A stretch of DNA of 64,000 bases from Rhodospirillales bacterium (GTDB taxonomy: Bacteria; Pseudomonadota; Alphaproteobacteria; Azospirillales; Azospirillaceae): positions 1 through 64,000 of the forward strand of contig PLTC01000266.1 in the NCBI GenBank assembly GCA_003165295.1. Direction: 5' to 3'. Positions 35,581-43,887 of this stretch are shown here, piece by piece. Every line of letters begins with the position of its first letter. The first letter of the stretch is position 1. The notes beneath the pieces are model-generated. The model saw nothing but the letters and a program-made list of their open reading frames with translations, had not been told where the DNA came from and made no database searches. Made by a program: the position numbers and the translations under genes.

Positions 35581-36036
35581 TCAGCCCTTGCGTTCCCAGC
35601 CGCCCTGGGGCGATTGCTGCCAGTAGGTGAGCTGGTGGCCGGCGGCCTTGCACGACCGCCAGCGGCCCCGGGCCGCCGCGACCGCGGCCGGGTCGTTGCC
35701 GTCGAACAGATCGCAGACCAGGGTGAAGCCGCCGGCACCGGCGGTTCCGGTGGCGGCGCCATCGGTCAGCACCAGAACCTCCGCGCGGTTGGGGTTTTCG
35801 GCGGCGGCGGTCAGCCACACCGGCTGCTGATCCGCCGATCCGTCACGGTGGCTGCCATGGGGCAGGAAGGCCGCAGGGTCCCAGGTCCAGAGCAGTTGAT
35901 TGAATGCTTCCACCCGTTCGTCCGAGCCGGCCATCACCACCGCCCTCAGGCCGCGCTCCAGGACTTTCTGGAGCAGGGGCGGCAGCGCCTGTTCCAAGGT
36001 CTTGCGCTGAAGATGATAAAATCGGACGTCGGCCAT
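35581..36036 (-). CDS. holC: DNA polymerase III subunit chi
   Basis: The product is 151 residues of the HolC family: N-terminal DVRFYHLQRKTLEQALPPLLQ, the RAVVMAGSDERVEAFNQLLWTWDPAAFLPHG block with the diagnostic LWTW-x-PAAFLPHG, and the VWLT/NPN segment. Chi links the clamp loader to SSB. In most alphaproteobacteria holC follows pepA; here pepA is not adjacent. The start at 36036 has AGGTGG upstream and gives usual length. Confidence 0.92.
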   Translation of the reverse strand: MADVRFYHLQRKTLEQALPPLLQKVLERGLRAVVMAGSDERVEAFNQLLWTWDPAAFLPHGSHRDGSADQQPVWLTAAAENPNRAEVLVLTDGAATGTAGAGGFTLVCDLFDGNDPAAVAAARGRWRSCKAAGHQLTYWQQSPQGGWERKG

Positions 36037-36088
36037 CGCGCAACCACCTGAAAGCTGCCGGGGGAGCACCCGCGGCAAATGGTGTCGC

Positions 36089-36176
36089 GGAAAACGAAGA
36101 GGGGCGGGCGGCACGCCGCGCAGACCCTTGGAAAACGAAGAGGGGCGGGCGGCACGCCGCGCAGACCCTTGGAAAA
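36089..36176. repeat. 41-bp tandem repeat, just over two copies
   Basis: Positions 36089-36129 and 36130-36170 are identical 41-bp units (beginning ggaaaacgaagaggggcggg) plus six bases of a third copy. It is in the divergent region between holC and the FHA operon. A perfect duplication suggests a recent event. Confidence 0.85.
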
Positions 36177-36350
36177 ATGATCGGCCTTTTCGGCCTGCGC
36201 AAGCGCGGTGCTGCGTCTTGTCGCAGAGGGGTGGGCCTGTTCCGCCGTTTTCTTCGATGTTCTCCTCCTGTCCGGGCCGACGCCGGCCGGCCGGGCGTCA
36301 CCTGCCCCGGACCAACCCGCAAAAGCGGCAAGGCGGCTCGCGTTTGTGCC

Positions 36351-36378
36351 GTGACACGAGCGATGATTTTGCTAACAT
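36351..36378 (+). promoter_or_regulatory. Possible promoter of the FHA-ExbD-ExbB operon
   Basis: GTGACA (36351-36356), 16-bp spacer, TAACAT (36373-36378), 41 bases before the ATG at 36420. The match is moderate. Confidence 0.35.
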
Positions 36379-36419
36379 GGCCCCACGAAGACGCGGACCT
36401 TCCGGCGGAGTAAGAGACG

Positions 36420-37406
36420 ATGGATGCTGTGTTCGGCGCAAGTGCCACCCTGATCCCCTGGTTTATAGCGGCTCTTGCCGCAATGCTGACGCTATGGGCG
36501 GTGCTGTCGGCTCTGGCTGCAACTAAGCTGGCCCGGGCAGCAGCCCAGGATGCCGAACGTGCCGCGGGCGGCCTGATCCAGCTTCAAAGGGAGGCGGAGC
36601 GGCTGCACGCGGCATGGCGCGCCGACATGGCGGCTCTGGCCCGTTTGCGTTCGGACGCTGCTCCACCGTCGCAGGTACCCCAGCACGCCCAGGCCCCCCA
36701 GCAGGCGGCACCGCCGCGACAGCCACAGCCGGCCCGGCCGGCGCCACGTCCGCCGCTGGTGGCGAACAAGACCCCGGAAGCCCTGGAAGACCGCACGGTG
36801 ACCATCGGCGCCTGGTTGCCTGCGTCAGATGCCACGACGAAGTTGGTCGAGGCCGGCGACGACGAGGTAAAAGGGTCCGAAACGACACTGATGTTCGGCC
36901 CGAAGCTCTCGCCGGTGGAGGCCAAGGACCAGTTCCATGGCCTGCCGTTGCTGCGGGTGACGGTCGGTAGCGATCCTGGAAAGGAATTTAAACTGCCGTT
37001 TCAGGCCTGTACCGTCGGTCGCGCCGGCACCAACCGCGTCGTGCTTTCCGAGAACAAGGCATCTCGGGTTCACGCTGAAATTCGATTCGACCACAATCGT
37101 TTTTTTCTAAAGGATTTGGACAGCACAAACGGCACGTTACGCAACGGCGCGGCGGTGACCGATGAAGCGCTGGAGTTTGGTGACATCATTACCATCGGCA
37201 AAACCGAGTTGTTGTTTACCTGCGAGGGGTTCGATCTCAAGGATAGTGAGCCGTCCCGGGCCATTGCCGCTTTCGCGCGTTTGCTCGAAAAGGAACCGGA
37301 TTTCATTCCCGCCTTACACAATCTGGCTTTCTTACTCGAACGCGACGTGGCCCGGCGCAGTGAAGCCGATGGCGTATGGAAGCGTTTGAAACGTCTGGAG
37401 CCATGA
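36420..37406 (+). CDS. Membrane-anchored FHA-domain protein
   Basis: The product is 328 residues. TM helix (about 10-33), a short coiled coil (38-80), a Pro/Gln-rich linker (82-115), then an FHA domain (about 180-265) with the phosphothreonine-binding set: TVGRAGTNRVVLS, SRVHAEIRF and LDSTNGTLRNG. The last 45 residues form a TPR-like helix pair (AIAAFARLLEKEPDFIPALHNLAFLLE). FHA domains read phosphothreonine, so a Ser/Thr kinase signal is implied, with the domain on the cytoplasmic side. It is 84 bp before the ExbD-OmpA gene and probably the first gene of that operon. GGAG nine bases before the ATG supports the start. Confidence 0.88.
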   Translation: MDAVFGASATLIPWFIAALAAMLTLWAVLSALAATKLARAAAQDAERAAGGLIQLQREAERLHAAWRADMAALARLRSDAAPPSQVPQHAQAPQQAAPPRQPQPARPAPRPPLVANKTPEALEDRTVTIGAWLPASDATTKLVEAGDDEVKGSETTLMFGPKLSPVEAKDQFHGLPLLRVTVGSDPGKEFKLPFQACTVGRAGTNRVVLSENKASRVHAEIRFDHNRFFLKDLDSTNGTLRNGAAVTDEALEFGDIITIGKTELLFTCEGFDLKDSEPSRAIAAFARLLEKEPDFIPALHNLAFLLERDVARRSEADGVWKRLKRLEP

Positions 37407-37490
37407 TCGTCCCGGTAGATTGGAAGGGAGGGCGCATGCCCGCGGTACCGGAACCGTGCCACCGGAAGGTCGCGCCGAGAGGAGGTCGGG

Positions 37491-38738
37491 ATGAAGCTAA
37501 GCGAGTTGCTGATCGAGCCTGAGGTGACCCTGGAACTGGCGCCGTTGATCGACGTGCTGTTCCTGATCGTGCTGTTCTATGCCGTGTCAAGTTCGCTGAT
37601 CAGCCCGGAGGATCTCGCCCGGCTGAAGGGGCAGCTTGCCACTGCGGCAACCGAGAACCGCACGCTGCTCGAACACGCCAACAGCCAGGAAGCGGTGTTG
37701 AGCCGGCTGCAAGCGGACCTTGCCCAAAGCACCCGGCAGGCGGCGACCCAGAGTGAGCGGGTCGCACGTCTTGAAGCCGAACTTCAGGCCGGGGCGGCAC
37801 AGGTCACCCGGTACGAAGGCGAGATCGCCGGACAACGGGAGCAGATCGGCCGACTCCAAGGCGACCTCGTCACCGCGAGTGCCAGTCTTGGCGACCATCA
37901 GACCCGCCTGGCCGAACAGGCACAGCAGCTGACCCGGGTTCAGGCCGAACTGGACTCGAAGGAGCAGGCGCTGGCGGCCCAGGCTCAGCGCATCGTGGTC
38001 ATGAATCAGTCGCTCGACGACGTGCGCGCCGGGCTGGCCCAAAGTCAGGCCAGCGTCGACCAGCAGACCCAGCGGGCGACCGCGGCCCAGGCGGCGCTGA
38101 CCCGGCTGGAAGCGGAAAGCAAGACGCTGGCCGCCGACCTGTCCCGGGAGCAGGCCGCCCACCAGGCCGACCAGGCGGCGGCCCAGGCCGAACTCGAACG
38201 CCTGCGGGTTCAGGTCACTGAACTGAGTTCCGAAAATGCGCGCTATCAAACTGTCAAGAAGGCCGAACTGGATCGCGCGGCCGGCATCGAGGAAACCCAG
38301 CAGCGCCTCGCCGAAAGCCTAAAATCCCTGATCGAAGACAAGTCGCTGGGGGTCCAGCGGGTCAATGACCGGCTGGTGCTGGAACTGTCGGATCGTATTC
38401 TGTTCGACTCCGGCAGCGAACAACTGCGTTCCGAGGGACTGCCGGTGCTCGCCAATGTTGCCAGGATTTTGGCGAGCCGGGTTCACACCATACAAATTCA
38501 GGTGGGCGGCCACACCGACAATATCCCGCTGGGACCCGGCAGTCACTTCGGCAGCAATTGGGCGCTGAGCGCCGCCCGGGCGGTCAACGTCGTCCGCTTT
38601 CTTGAACAAACCGGCGGCATCGAGCCGAACCGGCTGGCCGCGGTGGGTTACGGTGAATTTCAGCCCATCGCCAGCAACGCCACGCCCGAGGGGCGGACGC
38701 GGAACCGACGTATCGAAATCGTGCTGCTGGCCCAGTGA
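37491..38738 (+). CDS. ExbD/MotB-like helix fused to coiled coil and OmpA domain
   Basis: The product is 415 residues. Residues 15-38 form one membrane helix with the proton-path Asp in the ExbD/TolR/MotB context (LAPLIDVLFLIVLFYAV). Residues about 42-290 are a very long Ala/Gln/Glu-rich coiled coil. The C-terminus (about 295-415) is an OmpA/MotB-type peptidoglycan-binding domain: ILFDSGSEQLRS, GGHTDNIPLGPG, SNWALSAARA and TRNRRIEI. The design is that of a stator: proton flow through the partner ExbB/MotA protein moves the helix while the OmpA domain grips the cell wall. The coiled coil is longer than in MotB, so it could span a wide periplasm. Start set by GAGAGGAGG. Confidence 0.88.
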   Translation: MKLSELLIEPEVTLELAPLIDVLFLIVLFYAVSSSLISPEDLARLKGQLATAATENRTLLEHANSQEAVLSRLQADLAQSTRQAATQSERVARLEAELQAGAAQVTRYEGEIAGQREQIGRLQGDLVTASASLGDHQTRLAEQAQQLTRVQAELDSKEQALAAQAQRIVVMNQSLDDVRAGLAQSQASVDQQTQRATAAQAALTRLEAESKTLAADLSREQAAHQADQAAAQAELERLRVQVTELSSENARYQTVKKAELDRAAGIEETQQRLAESLKSLIEDKSLGVQRVNDRLVLELSDRILFDSGSEQLRSEGLPVLANVARILASRVHTIQIQVGGHTDNIPLGPGSHFGSNWALSAARAVNVVRFLEQTGGIEPNRLAAVGYGEFQPIASNATPEGRTRNRRIEIVLLAQ

Positions 38739-38774
38739 CGCCGCCGCCTGCAAGGAAGCCCCGGGGGAAGGGAA

Positions 38775-39440
38775 ATGGACATTACCGCGATCGAGGGTGC
38801 GTTGCTTGACCTTGCCGGCCGCTTTGGCAGCTTTGTTGTCCACCTGTTCCAACTGGGTGGAGTGGTGGTCTGGTTATTGCTGGTCACGCTGGTCTGGTGC
38901 CTGGGTATCGTCGTCTGGAAGCTTGGCCAGTTGCGCCACCATCGGGTAATCAATGCCAGGGTGATCGCGCAGATCGAGCGATTGTTGCTCGACAATAAGC
39001 TGGCCGAAGCCACCGCCTACTGCAAGAAGGTGTCGCTGCCGATGACCCGCATTATATTGGGCGGCATCCTCTACTATGATCGCAGCGAACACGAAATCAA
39101 GGAACGGTTGGAGGAGGCGGGGCGCCAGGAAATCCCGTGGTTGCGGGCACACCTGACGACCTTGCGCTCGATTGCCTCGGCGGCGCCGTTGCTCGGCCTG
39201 TTCGGCACCGTCATCGGCATGATCCAGGTTTTTGATGCCCTGTCCAAGGGCGGCACCATTCAGGCCAGCGACCTTGCCGGCGGCATCTCCGAGGCGCTGA
39301 TCACCACGGCCTGCGGTTTGGTGGTCGCGATCCCGGCCATCGTCTTTTACAACAACTTCACCAACCGCGTGACCAACCTGATCATCGAGATGGAAAAGAT
39401 CTCGCTGCACATGGTGGCGATCCTGAAGCGGGGTGGCTGA
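38775..39440 (+). CDS. ExbB/TolQ/MotA-family proton channel protein
   Basis: The product is 221 residues with three main membrane segments (about 20-48, 130-160 and 172-196). The family core is clear: LRSIASAAPLLGLFGTVIGMIQVFDAL and AGGISEALITTACGLVVAIPAIVFYN, with the Thr/Ser-lined channel helices. It forms the pentameric channel that couples proton flow to the ExbD/MotB-like partner encoded just upstream (36-bp gap). The gene order FHA, ExbD-OmpA, ExbB, without tonB or tolA/pal, points to a special motor and not TonB or Tol. Confidence 0.92.
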   Translation: MDITAIEGALLDLAGRFGSFVVHLFQLGGVVVWLLLVTLVWCLGIVVWKLGQLRHHRVINARVIAQIERLLLDNKLAEATAYCKKVSLPMTRIILGGILYYDRSEHEIKERLEEAGRQEIPWLRAHLTTLRSIASAAPLLGLFGTVIGMIQVFDALSKGGTIQASDLAGGISEALITTACGLVVAIPAIVFYNNFTNRVTNLIIEMEKISLHMVAILKRGG

Positions 39441-39617
39441 AGATGTTTCGGCAACAGGCGCTTTCGGCATGATCGCCGGTCGCCACACCTGCCCTCCAGC
39501 GTGTTGCGGCGGCAGAGGCTTTCTGCCATGATCGGTTCGGCAGGGTGCGGCGCCCTGGAGGGCGGCGGTGATGCGGTGTCCGTCGTTGCGTCGGTATGCG
39601 CTCCGGGACAGTGAACC

Positions 39618-40046
39618 ATGTTTGACATTAGCTGGACGGAAATCCTGGTTATCGGGGTGGTGGCCCTGATTGCCATCGGACCCAGGGAGTTGCCGCGGGT
39701 TCTTTACGAATTGGGCAGGTGGGTGCGCCGGTTGCGGGCCATGGCCGCCGAATTCCAGCGTCATTTCAGCGATCTGATGCATGAGACGGAGTTAGACGAG
39801 TTGCGTCGTCAGGCCCAGGCCGCCCATGACCTGACCAAACCCCATAAATTGGCGGAAATGATCGATCCGGGCGGCACCGTTCGTTACGGTGTGGATCACG
39901 CCGTGACCGGTGCCACCGGTTATCCCGGCAGTCCGCCGGAGCCGGTGCCGCCGCCGCCGGTCCCGACGGTAAGGTCGGTGGAATCACCGGCGCCGGTGAC
40001 TGCCGCGCCCGCGGACCGGGCGGCCACCGGCGGCGGGCAGGGGTAA
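39618..40046 (+). CDS. tatB: Sec-independent translocase subunit TatB
   Basis: The product is 142 residues: MFDISWTEILVIGVVALIAIGP is the classic TatB start with conserved Glu and Pro before the amphipathic helix RELPRVLYELGRWVRRLRAM. A Pro-rich C-terminal tail follows. TatB with TatC recognises twin-arginine signal peptides. tatA is not next to it, as would be usual, so it must be elsewhere. tatC starts 5 bases downstream. Confidence 0.94.
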   Translation: MFDISWTEILVIGVVALIAIGPRELPRVLYELGRWVRRLRAMAAEFQRHFSDLMHETELDELRRQAQAAHDLTKPHKLAEMIDPGGTVRYGVDHAVTGATGYPGSPPEPVPPPPVPTVRSVESPAPVTAAPADRAATGGGQG

Positions 40047-40051
40047 CCGCG

Positions 40052-40867
40052 GTGGAAGAGGATTTCGAAGAATCCCGGATGCCCCTGGTTGAACATCTTA
40101 TTGAGTTGCGCAATCGATTGATTTATTCGGTGGTGGCGCTGCTGCTGGGATTTGCCGTCTGTTATAGCTTTCATCAGGAGATCTACGCTTTCCTGGTCCG
40201 GCCGCTTGCGGAAATTCTGGAGGGTCAGGGGCGGCGGATGATCTATACCGGTCTGACGGAAGCTTTTTTCACCTACGTTAAGGTTTCGTTCTGGGCGGGC
40301 GCCTTTATCACCTTTCCATTCATCGCCTCTCAGCTTTGGCTGTTCGTCGCGCCCGGCCTTTACAAGCACGAAAAGCAGGCCTTTCTGCCGTTTCTGATCG
40401 CGACACCGATCCTGTTTTTCATGGGCGGGGCCGTCGTGTATTATTTGGTGTTCCCGCTGGCCTGGCGCTTTTTTCTCGGCTTTGAGCTGAATCCCAGCGA
40501 TCCGTCCACCCTGCCGATCCAACTGGAAGCCCGGGTCAGCGAATATCTGTCGCTGGTGATGACCCTGATCTTCGCTTTTGGGGTCGCCTTCCAACTGCCG
40601 GTGCTGCTGACGCTGTTGGCCCGGGTTGGTCTGGTCACGTCGAAGCAACTGGCGGCAAAGCGCCGCTACGCCATCGTCCTGGTGTTCGTCGCGGCAGCGA
40701 TTTTGACTCCGCCGGACGTCTTCAGCCAGATCAGTCTGGCCATTCCGCTGATGCTGCTCTACGAGGTTTCAATCTGGTCGGCGCGCTGGATCGAGCATCG
40801 GCGCAAGACCGACCATGGGGCGAGCACGGCCGGCGCACCCGGGAACACGACCGAACCGCCGGAGTGA
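40052..40867 (+). CDS. tatC: Sec-independent translocase subunit TatC
   Basis: The product is 271 residues with six membrane helices. MPLVEHLIELRNRLIYS, FFTYVKVSFWAGAFITFPFIASQLWLFVAPGLY, and the acidic and Pro residues of the first periplasmic loop are typical. TatC forms the receptor for folded twin-arginine substrates. The start is GTG at 40052, five bases after tatB, with GGGCAGGGG inside the tatB end as ribosome site. The 20-residue C-terminal tail is polar. Confidence 0.96.
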   Translation: MEEDFEESRMPLVEHLIELRNRLIYSVVALLLGFAVCYSFHQEIYAFLVRPLAEILEGQGRRMIYTGLTEAFFTYVKVSFWAGAFITFPFIASQLWLFVAPGLYKHEKQAFLPFLIATPILFFMGGAVVYYLVFPLAWRFFLGFELNPSDPSTLPIQLEARVSEYLSLVMTLIFAFGVAFQLPVLLTLLARVGLVTSKQLAAKRRYAIVLVFVAAAILTPPDVFSQISLAIPLMLLYEVSIWSARWIEHRRKTDHGASTAGAPGNTTEPPE

Positions 40868-40900
40868 TCGGGGCGACTCAGGCTGGGCCGTTAACGCCTG

Positions 40901-42622
40901 CTATTTGGTGGTGCGCCCGCCTTTCTGCGGCGCGTCGGGTGACGCGCCGGCTGCCCGAGGCAAGGTGGAGGCAGGCAAGCCGTGAGGCGTCCAGTGCGCC
41001 TGGGGTGTCGCGCGTCCATAGTACCAGCCCTGGGCGAACTTTACGCCCAAAGCCATCAACGACTTCACCTGGCCGGCGGTCTCGACACATTCGGCGATGG
41101 TTCCGATCCCCAGCTCCCGACAGGTAACTGCGATGCAGCGCAACATCGCATCATCGCGCGCCGACTGACCAATTTGCTGGACATAGACGCCGTCGATCTT
41201 GACAAAATCGACGGTTAAAGACCTTAGATACTGAAAAGATGCCGCTCCGGCGCCGAAATCATCCAAACACACGACAAAACCAATTTTTCTGATCTGTTGA
41301 ATGATTTCTTCGGCACGAACCAAGTCCTGCATGCGCGAGCTTTCGGTTATCTCCAAGGACAGCCACTTACAAAGTGACTTATGATCCTCCAAAATTTTCA
41401 AAAGCATGCCGACGAAAATTGAGTTCTCAATCGACCGGCCTGAAATGTTGATGGCCATACCCACCGCCTGATCGGCGGCGAGGCGCTGTTCCAACATGGC
41501 GATGGTCCGACCACAGACGGCCAGGTCAAACTGTTCAATGACGCCAATCTGTTCGGCAAAGCGAATGTTCTCGAATGGGCTCTCTCCGTCCTGAAATCTG
41601 GCCAGCACTTCGAAATGGTGCAGGCGGTTCGACTCCATACTGACGATCGGCTGAAACCAAAGTTGAAACCGCTGCTGCCGGACGTTGGCAATGAACTCGT
41701 CCATACGCTTGATGGTGTCGCCAACCATCGTCTCAAAGGCTTCGGCCAGGGAGGCCGGTGCCGGATCGCCCGGTGTCGGGTTGACAAATCGGTTGATGGT
41801 ATACTTGATGGCTTTGACCAGATCGTCATTGGTCAGGCTGCCGGCATCGACGCTGATACTGTCTTGAACACACGACAGGTTCAGGCCGGCGTTGGCACCC
41901 TCCTGTCCAATATCGGCGATCCGCTCGAACAGCACGTTGTCGCCGCGCTCGTGTAGCAGACCGAACTTGTTGTAGCCTAATCGTCCGACGGAATCGCCAT
42001 CAACTGAGGCACTACGCAGCAGGATTCCAATCTTTTTAATCAGGGCTGAAGCCCCGCCCTCAGCGTCCTCCTCGGTCAGGCCCTGAACATCGAGCAGGAC
42101 GATTTCGACCGGATACGGCGCAGATTTTGCGGCAAGGGCAAGATCGGCAGCAATTTCGGTAAATCCCTTGGCATCTAGCAAGTGACTTTCAACGTCGCGA
42201 CTGCGCGCTTTGCTTTGAAACGATAATGGAAGTCTCAGATGAGCGAGCGCGCAGGAAATGCGGTCCTCGGTTCCGGGCAGGCGGCAGGCACTGAACAGGG
42301 CGTAACGCTGTGCCCCGTCCTTGCCGGCAAGCGCAAGCCTGACCTGAATTGGTCCGCAACGGGTTCCCACCGTCATTTGCCCGGTGAGGGCCTTGAGGGC
42401 GTCATGATCGGCCAGATCGATGATGGTCAGCCAGTCATTCCCGACCAGTTCGGCCTCGGTACGCTCGGTCAGGCCCACCGTCGCACCCATGACAAAAATG
42501 ATGTTGCCGGTCAACCCAATTTCGAAGAGCAGGTCGGCACTCGCAAACGCCAGAGAAAGAAATCGTTGAGCGTTCTTGATGGGAGCGGTATCGGATTTAT
42601 CCCCGGGCATGATTGCTCGCAT
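40901..42622 (-). CDS. EAL-domain phosphodiesterase with PAS-like and degenerate GGDEF regions
   Basis: The product is 573 residues. The N-terminal 130 residues look PAS-like (FLSLAFASADLLFEIGLTGNI). The middle (about 150-300) has the length and spacing of a GGDEF domain but no GGDEF motif. The EAL domain (about 310-550) has EVL in place of EAL and retains INIS, EITES, LDDFGAGAASF, KIDGVYV, AECVET and QGWYYG, so c-di-GMP hydrolysis remains plausible. The DDFGAGAASF loop differs from the usual DDFGTGYSS. Starts at 42622 and 42610 are possible. It converges on tatC. Confidence 0.85.
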   Translation of the reverse strand: MRAIMPGDKSDTAPIKNAQRFLSLAFASADLLFEIGLTGNIIFVMGATVGLTERTEAELVGNDWLTIIDLADHDALKALTGQMTVGTRCGPIQVRLALAGKDGAQRYALFSACRLPGTEDRISCALAHLRLPLSFQSKARSRDVESHLLDAKGFTEIAADLALAAKSAPYPVEIVLLDVQGLTEEDAEGGASALIKKIGILLRSASVDGDSVGRLGYNKFGLLHERGDNVLFERIADIGQEGANAGLNLSCVQDSISVDAGSLTNDDLVKAIKYTINRFVNPTPGDPAPASLAEAFETMVGDTIKRMDEFIANVRQQRFQLWFQPIVSMESNRLHHFEVLARFQDGESPFENIRFAEQIGVIEQFDLAVCGRTIAMLEQRLAADQAVGMAINISGRSIENSIFVGMLLKILEDHKSLCKWLSLEITESSRMQDLVRAEEIIQQIRKIGFVVCLDDFGAGAASFQYLRSLTVDFVKIDGVYVQQIGQSARDDAMLRCIAVTCRELGIGTIAECVETAGQVKSLMALGVKFAQGWYYGRATPQAHWTPHGLPASTLPRAAGASPDAPQKGGRTTK

Positions 42623-42976
42623 CCTGGTGACGGCAAGAGGTACAGGCCAAGCTTCCGGCTCAGGCCGGAAGCCGCCCGGTGATTCACCTTAAACCCCAAA
42701 GCCCGGCGACACATAGCGGTATGCCAAAATCACCAGACAGCATTGTCTTCCATGAACACTTTATTTGCGTCCAATGGTTATGCCGGCAACAAACGCCGGT
42801 TAACGAACATAATCGGAACATCGGCGGGTTGTGCGGCGTCCGAGCCTTGGTGGCGGCGGCGTCGGTGGCGACTCGATGTCGGTCGTGGTCCGGTTGCCGG
42901 CAGCGGCATCGATGGCGCACCCCGCCCGGAGAACCCTGTGGATGGTGCCCCGGGAGGTTGCGACCGGGTATCGCGA
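42623..42976. other. Intergenic, no gene seen
   Basis: 354 bases between the EAL gene start and the creA end, both leftward. It should contain the promoter of the EAL gene. A+T-rich stretch at about 42715-42800. No RNA or repeat recognised. Confidence 0.45.
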
Positions 42977-43438
42977 TCATTGCCTCCAGGGCATTACCGG
43001 CACCGTCGAAATGCTGTTCATGGGTGAGCCTTCGATCAGCTTGGTGCTGTAAACCAGGTAAATCAGGGTGTTTCGCTTTTTGTCGAACATTCGGATGACC
43101 CGGGTTTCTTTGAACAGGATCGAGGTGTCCTCACTGAAAACCACCTCATTGTCCTTGAGTTGGGAGGGCATGGTGATCGGCCCGACCTGCCGGCAGGCGA
43201 TGGAAAATTTCGACGGGTCGGAGGCGAGCCCCAGAGAGCCGGCGAGGCCCCCGGTGCGCGCCTGACTGAGATGACAGGTGACACCGGGAATCGCCGGATC
43301 GTCAAATGCCTCGACACAGATTTTGTGATTCGCCCCGATCAGCTTCCAGGCCGTCGTCACGCAACCGATTTCTTCGCCATACGCCTGACTGGATGCGAAG
43401 CCCAGCATCAGGGTCAGGAGTGCTGCTTTCGTTTTCAT
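42977..43438 (-). CDS. creA: CreA family periplasmic protein
   Basis: The product is 153 residues with a signal peptide (MKTKAALLTLMLGFASSQAYG). The mature part is typical CreA: IGCVTTAWKLIGANHKICVEAFDDP, GVTCHLSQARTGGLAGSLGLA and SIACRQVGPI, with four Cys probably paired. Despite its historical name, CreA is not a DNA-binding regulator and its role is unknown. It stands alone. Confidence 0.93.
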   Translation of the reverse strand: MKTKAALLTLMLGFASSQAYGEEIGCVTTAWKLIGANHKICVEAFDDPAIPGVTCHLSQARTGGLAGSLGLASDPSKFSIACRQVGPITMPSQLKDNEVVFSEDTSILFKETRVIRMFDKKRNTLIYLVYSTKLIEGSPMNSISTVPVMPWRQ

Positions 43439-43887
43439 GGCTGTTCTCGCAATGGTGTTATGGGCGCCAGTGGCATCGGTGACAGTCTTCCAATCCTTGC
43501 CCCCCGGGTCAACCCGGGTGGTTGTTCCCGCTGACCGCCGTTTCCCCGAACACCTGAGAGGCTGACAAAGAATGCGCGCCACGCCGGCTTTGAAGGAGAA
43601 AAAGCCAATGCTTCCAAAGGGCGTTCTTTGGCTGACCCGATTGCTTGCCACACTCTGAGCCCTTCGATCCGCCGTTGGCGCCGGGCGGTGGCAGGCTGCC
43701 GGACGCTGACGTCCGGCGATACCCGGTTCGGACAGCCAAATTCTCTGGCACCGGTCCGCTCCACTGGTTTATAAAAGCCCATCGGTTCCAGTCCGGGCCA
43801 AACCACGCAATGTCGCATCGGTTGCGACTGGAAGGCCAGAATTGCTGAACCCGAGTGGTTCTCTGTTTTTCAGCGAAGGTTCAGATC
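43439..43887. other. Divergent intergenic region, no gene seen
   Basis: About 450 bases between creA and the rightward 574-residue orphan. A minus-strand frame covers much of it, but the translation is Arg/Pro-rich and unconvincing. No repeat or RNA identified. Confidence 0.45.

Noticed and set aside
36420-39440. Zorya anti-phage system (ZorA/ZorB resemble MotA/MotB)
   Set aside because: No ZorC, ZorD or ZorE, and no helicase or nuclease gene is near. The FHA gene is not part of Zorya, and the following genes are tatB and tatC.
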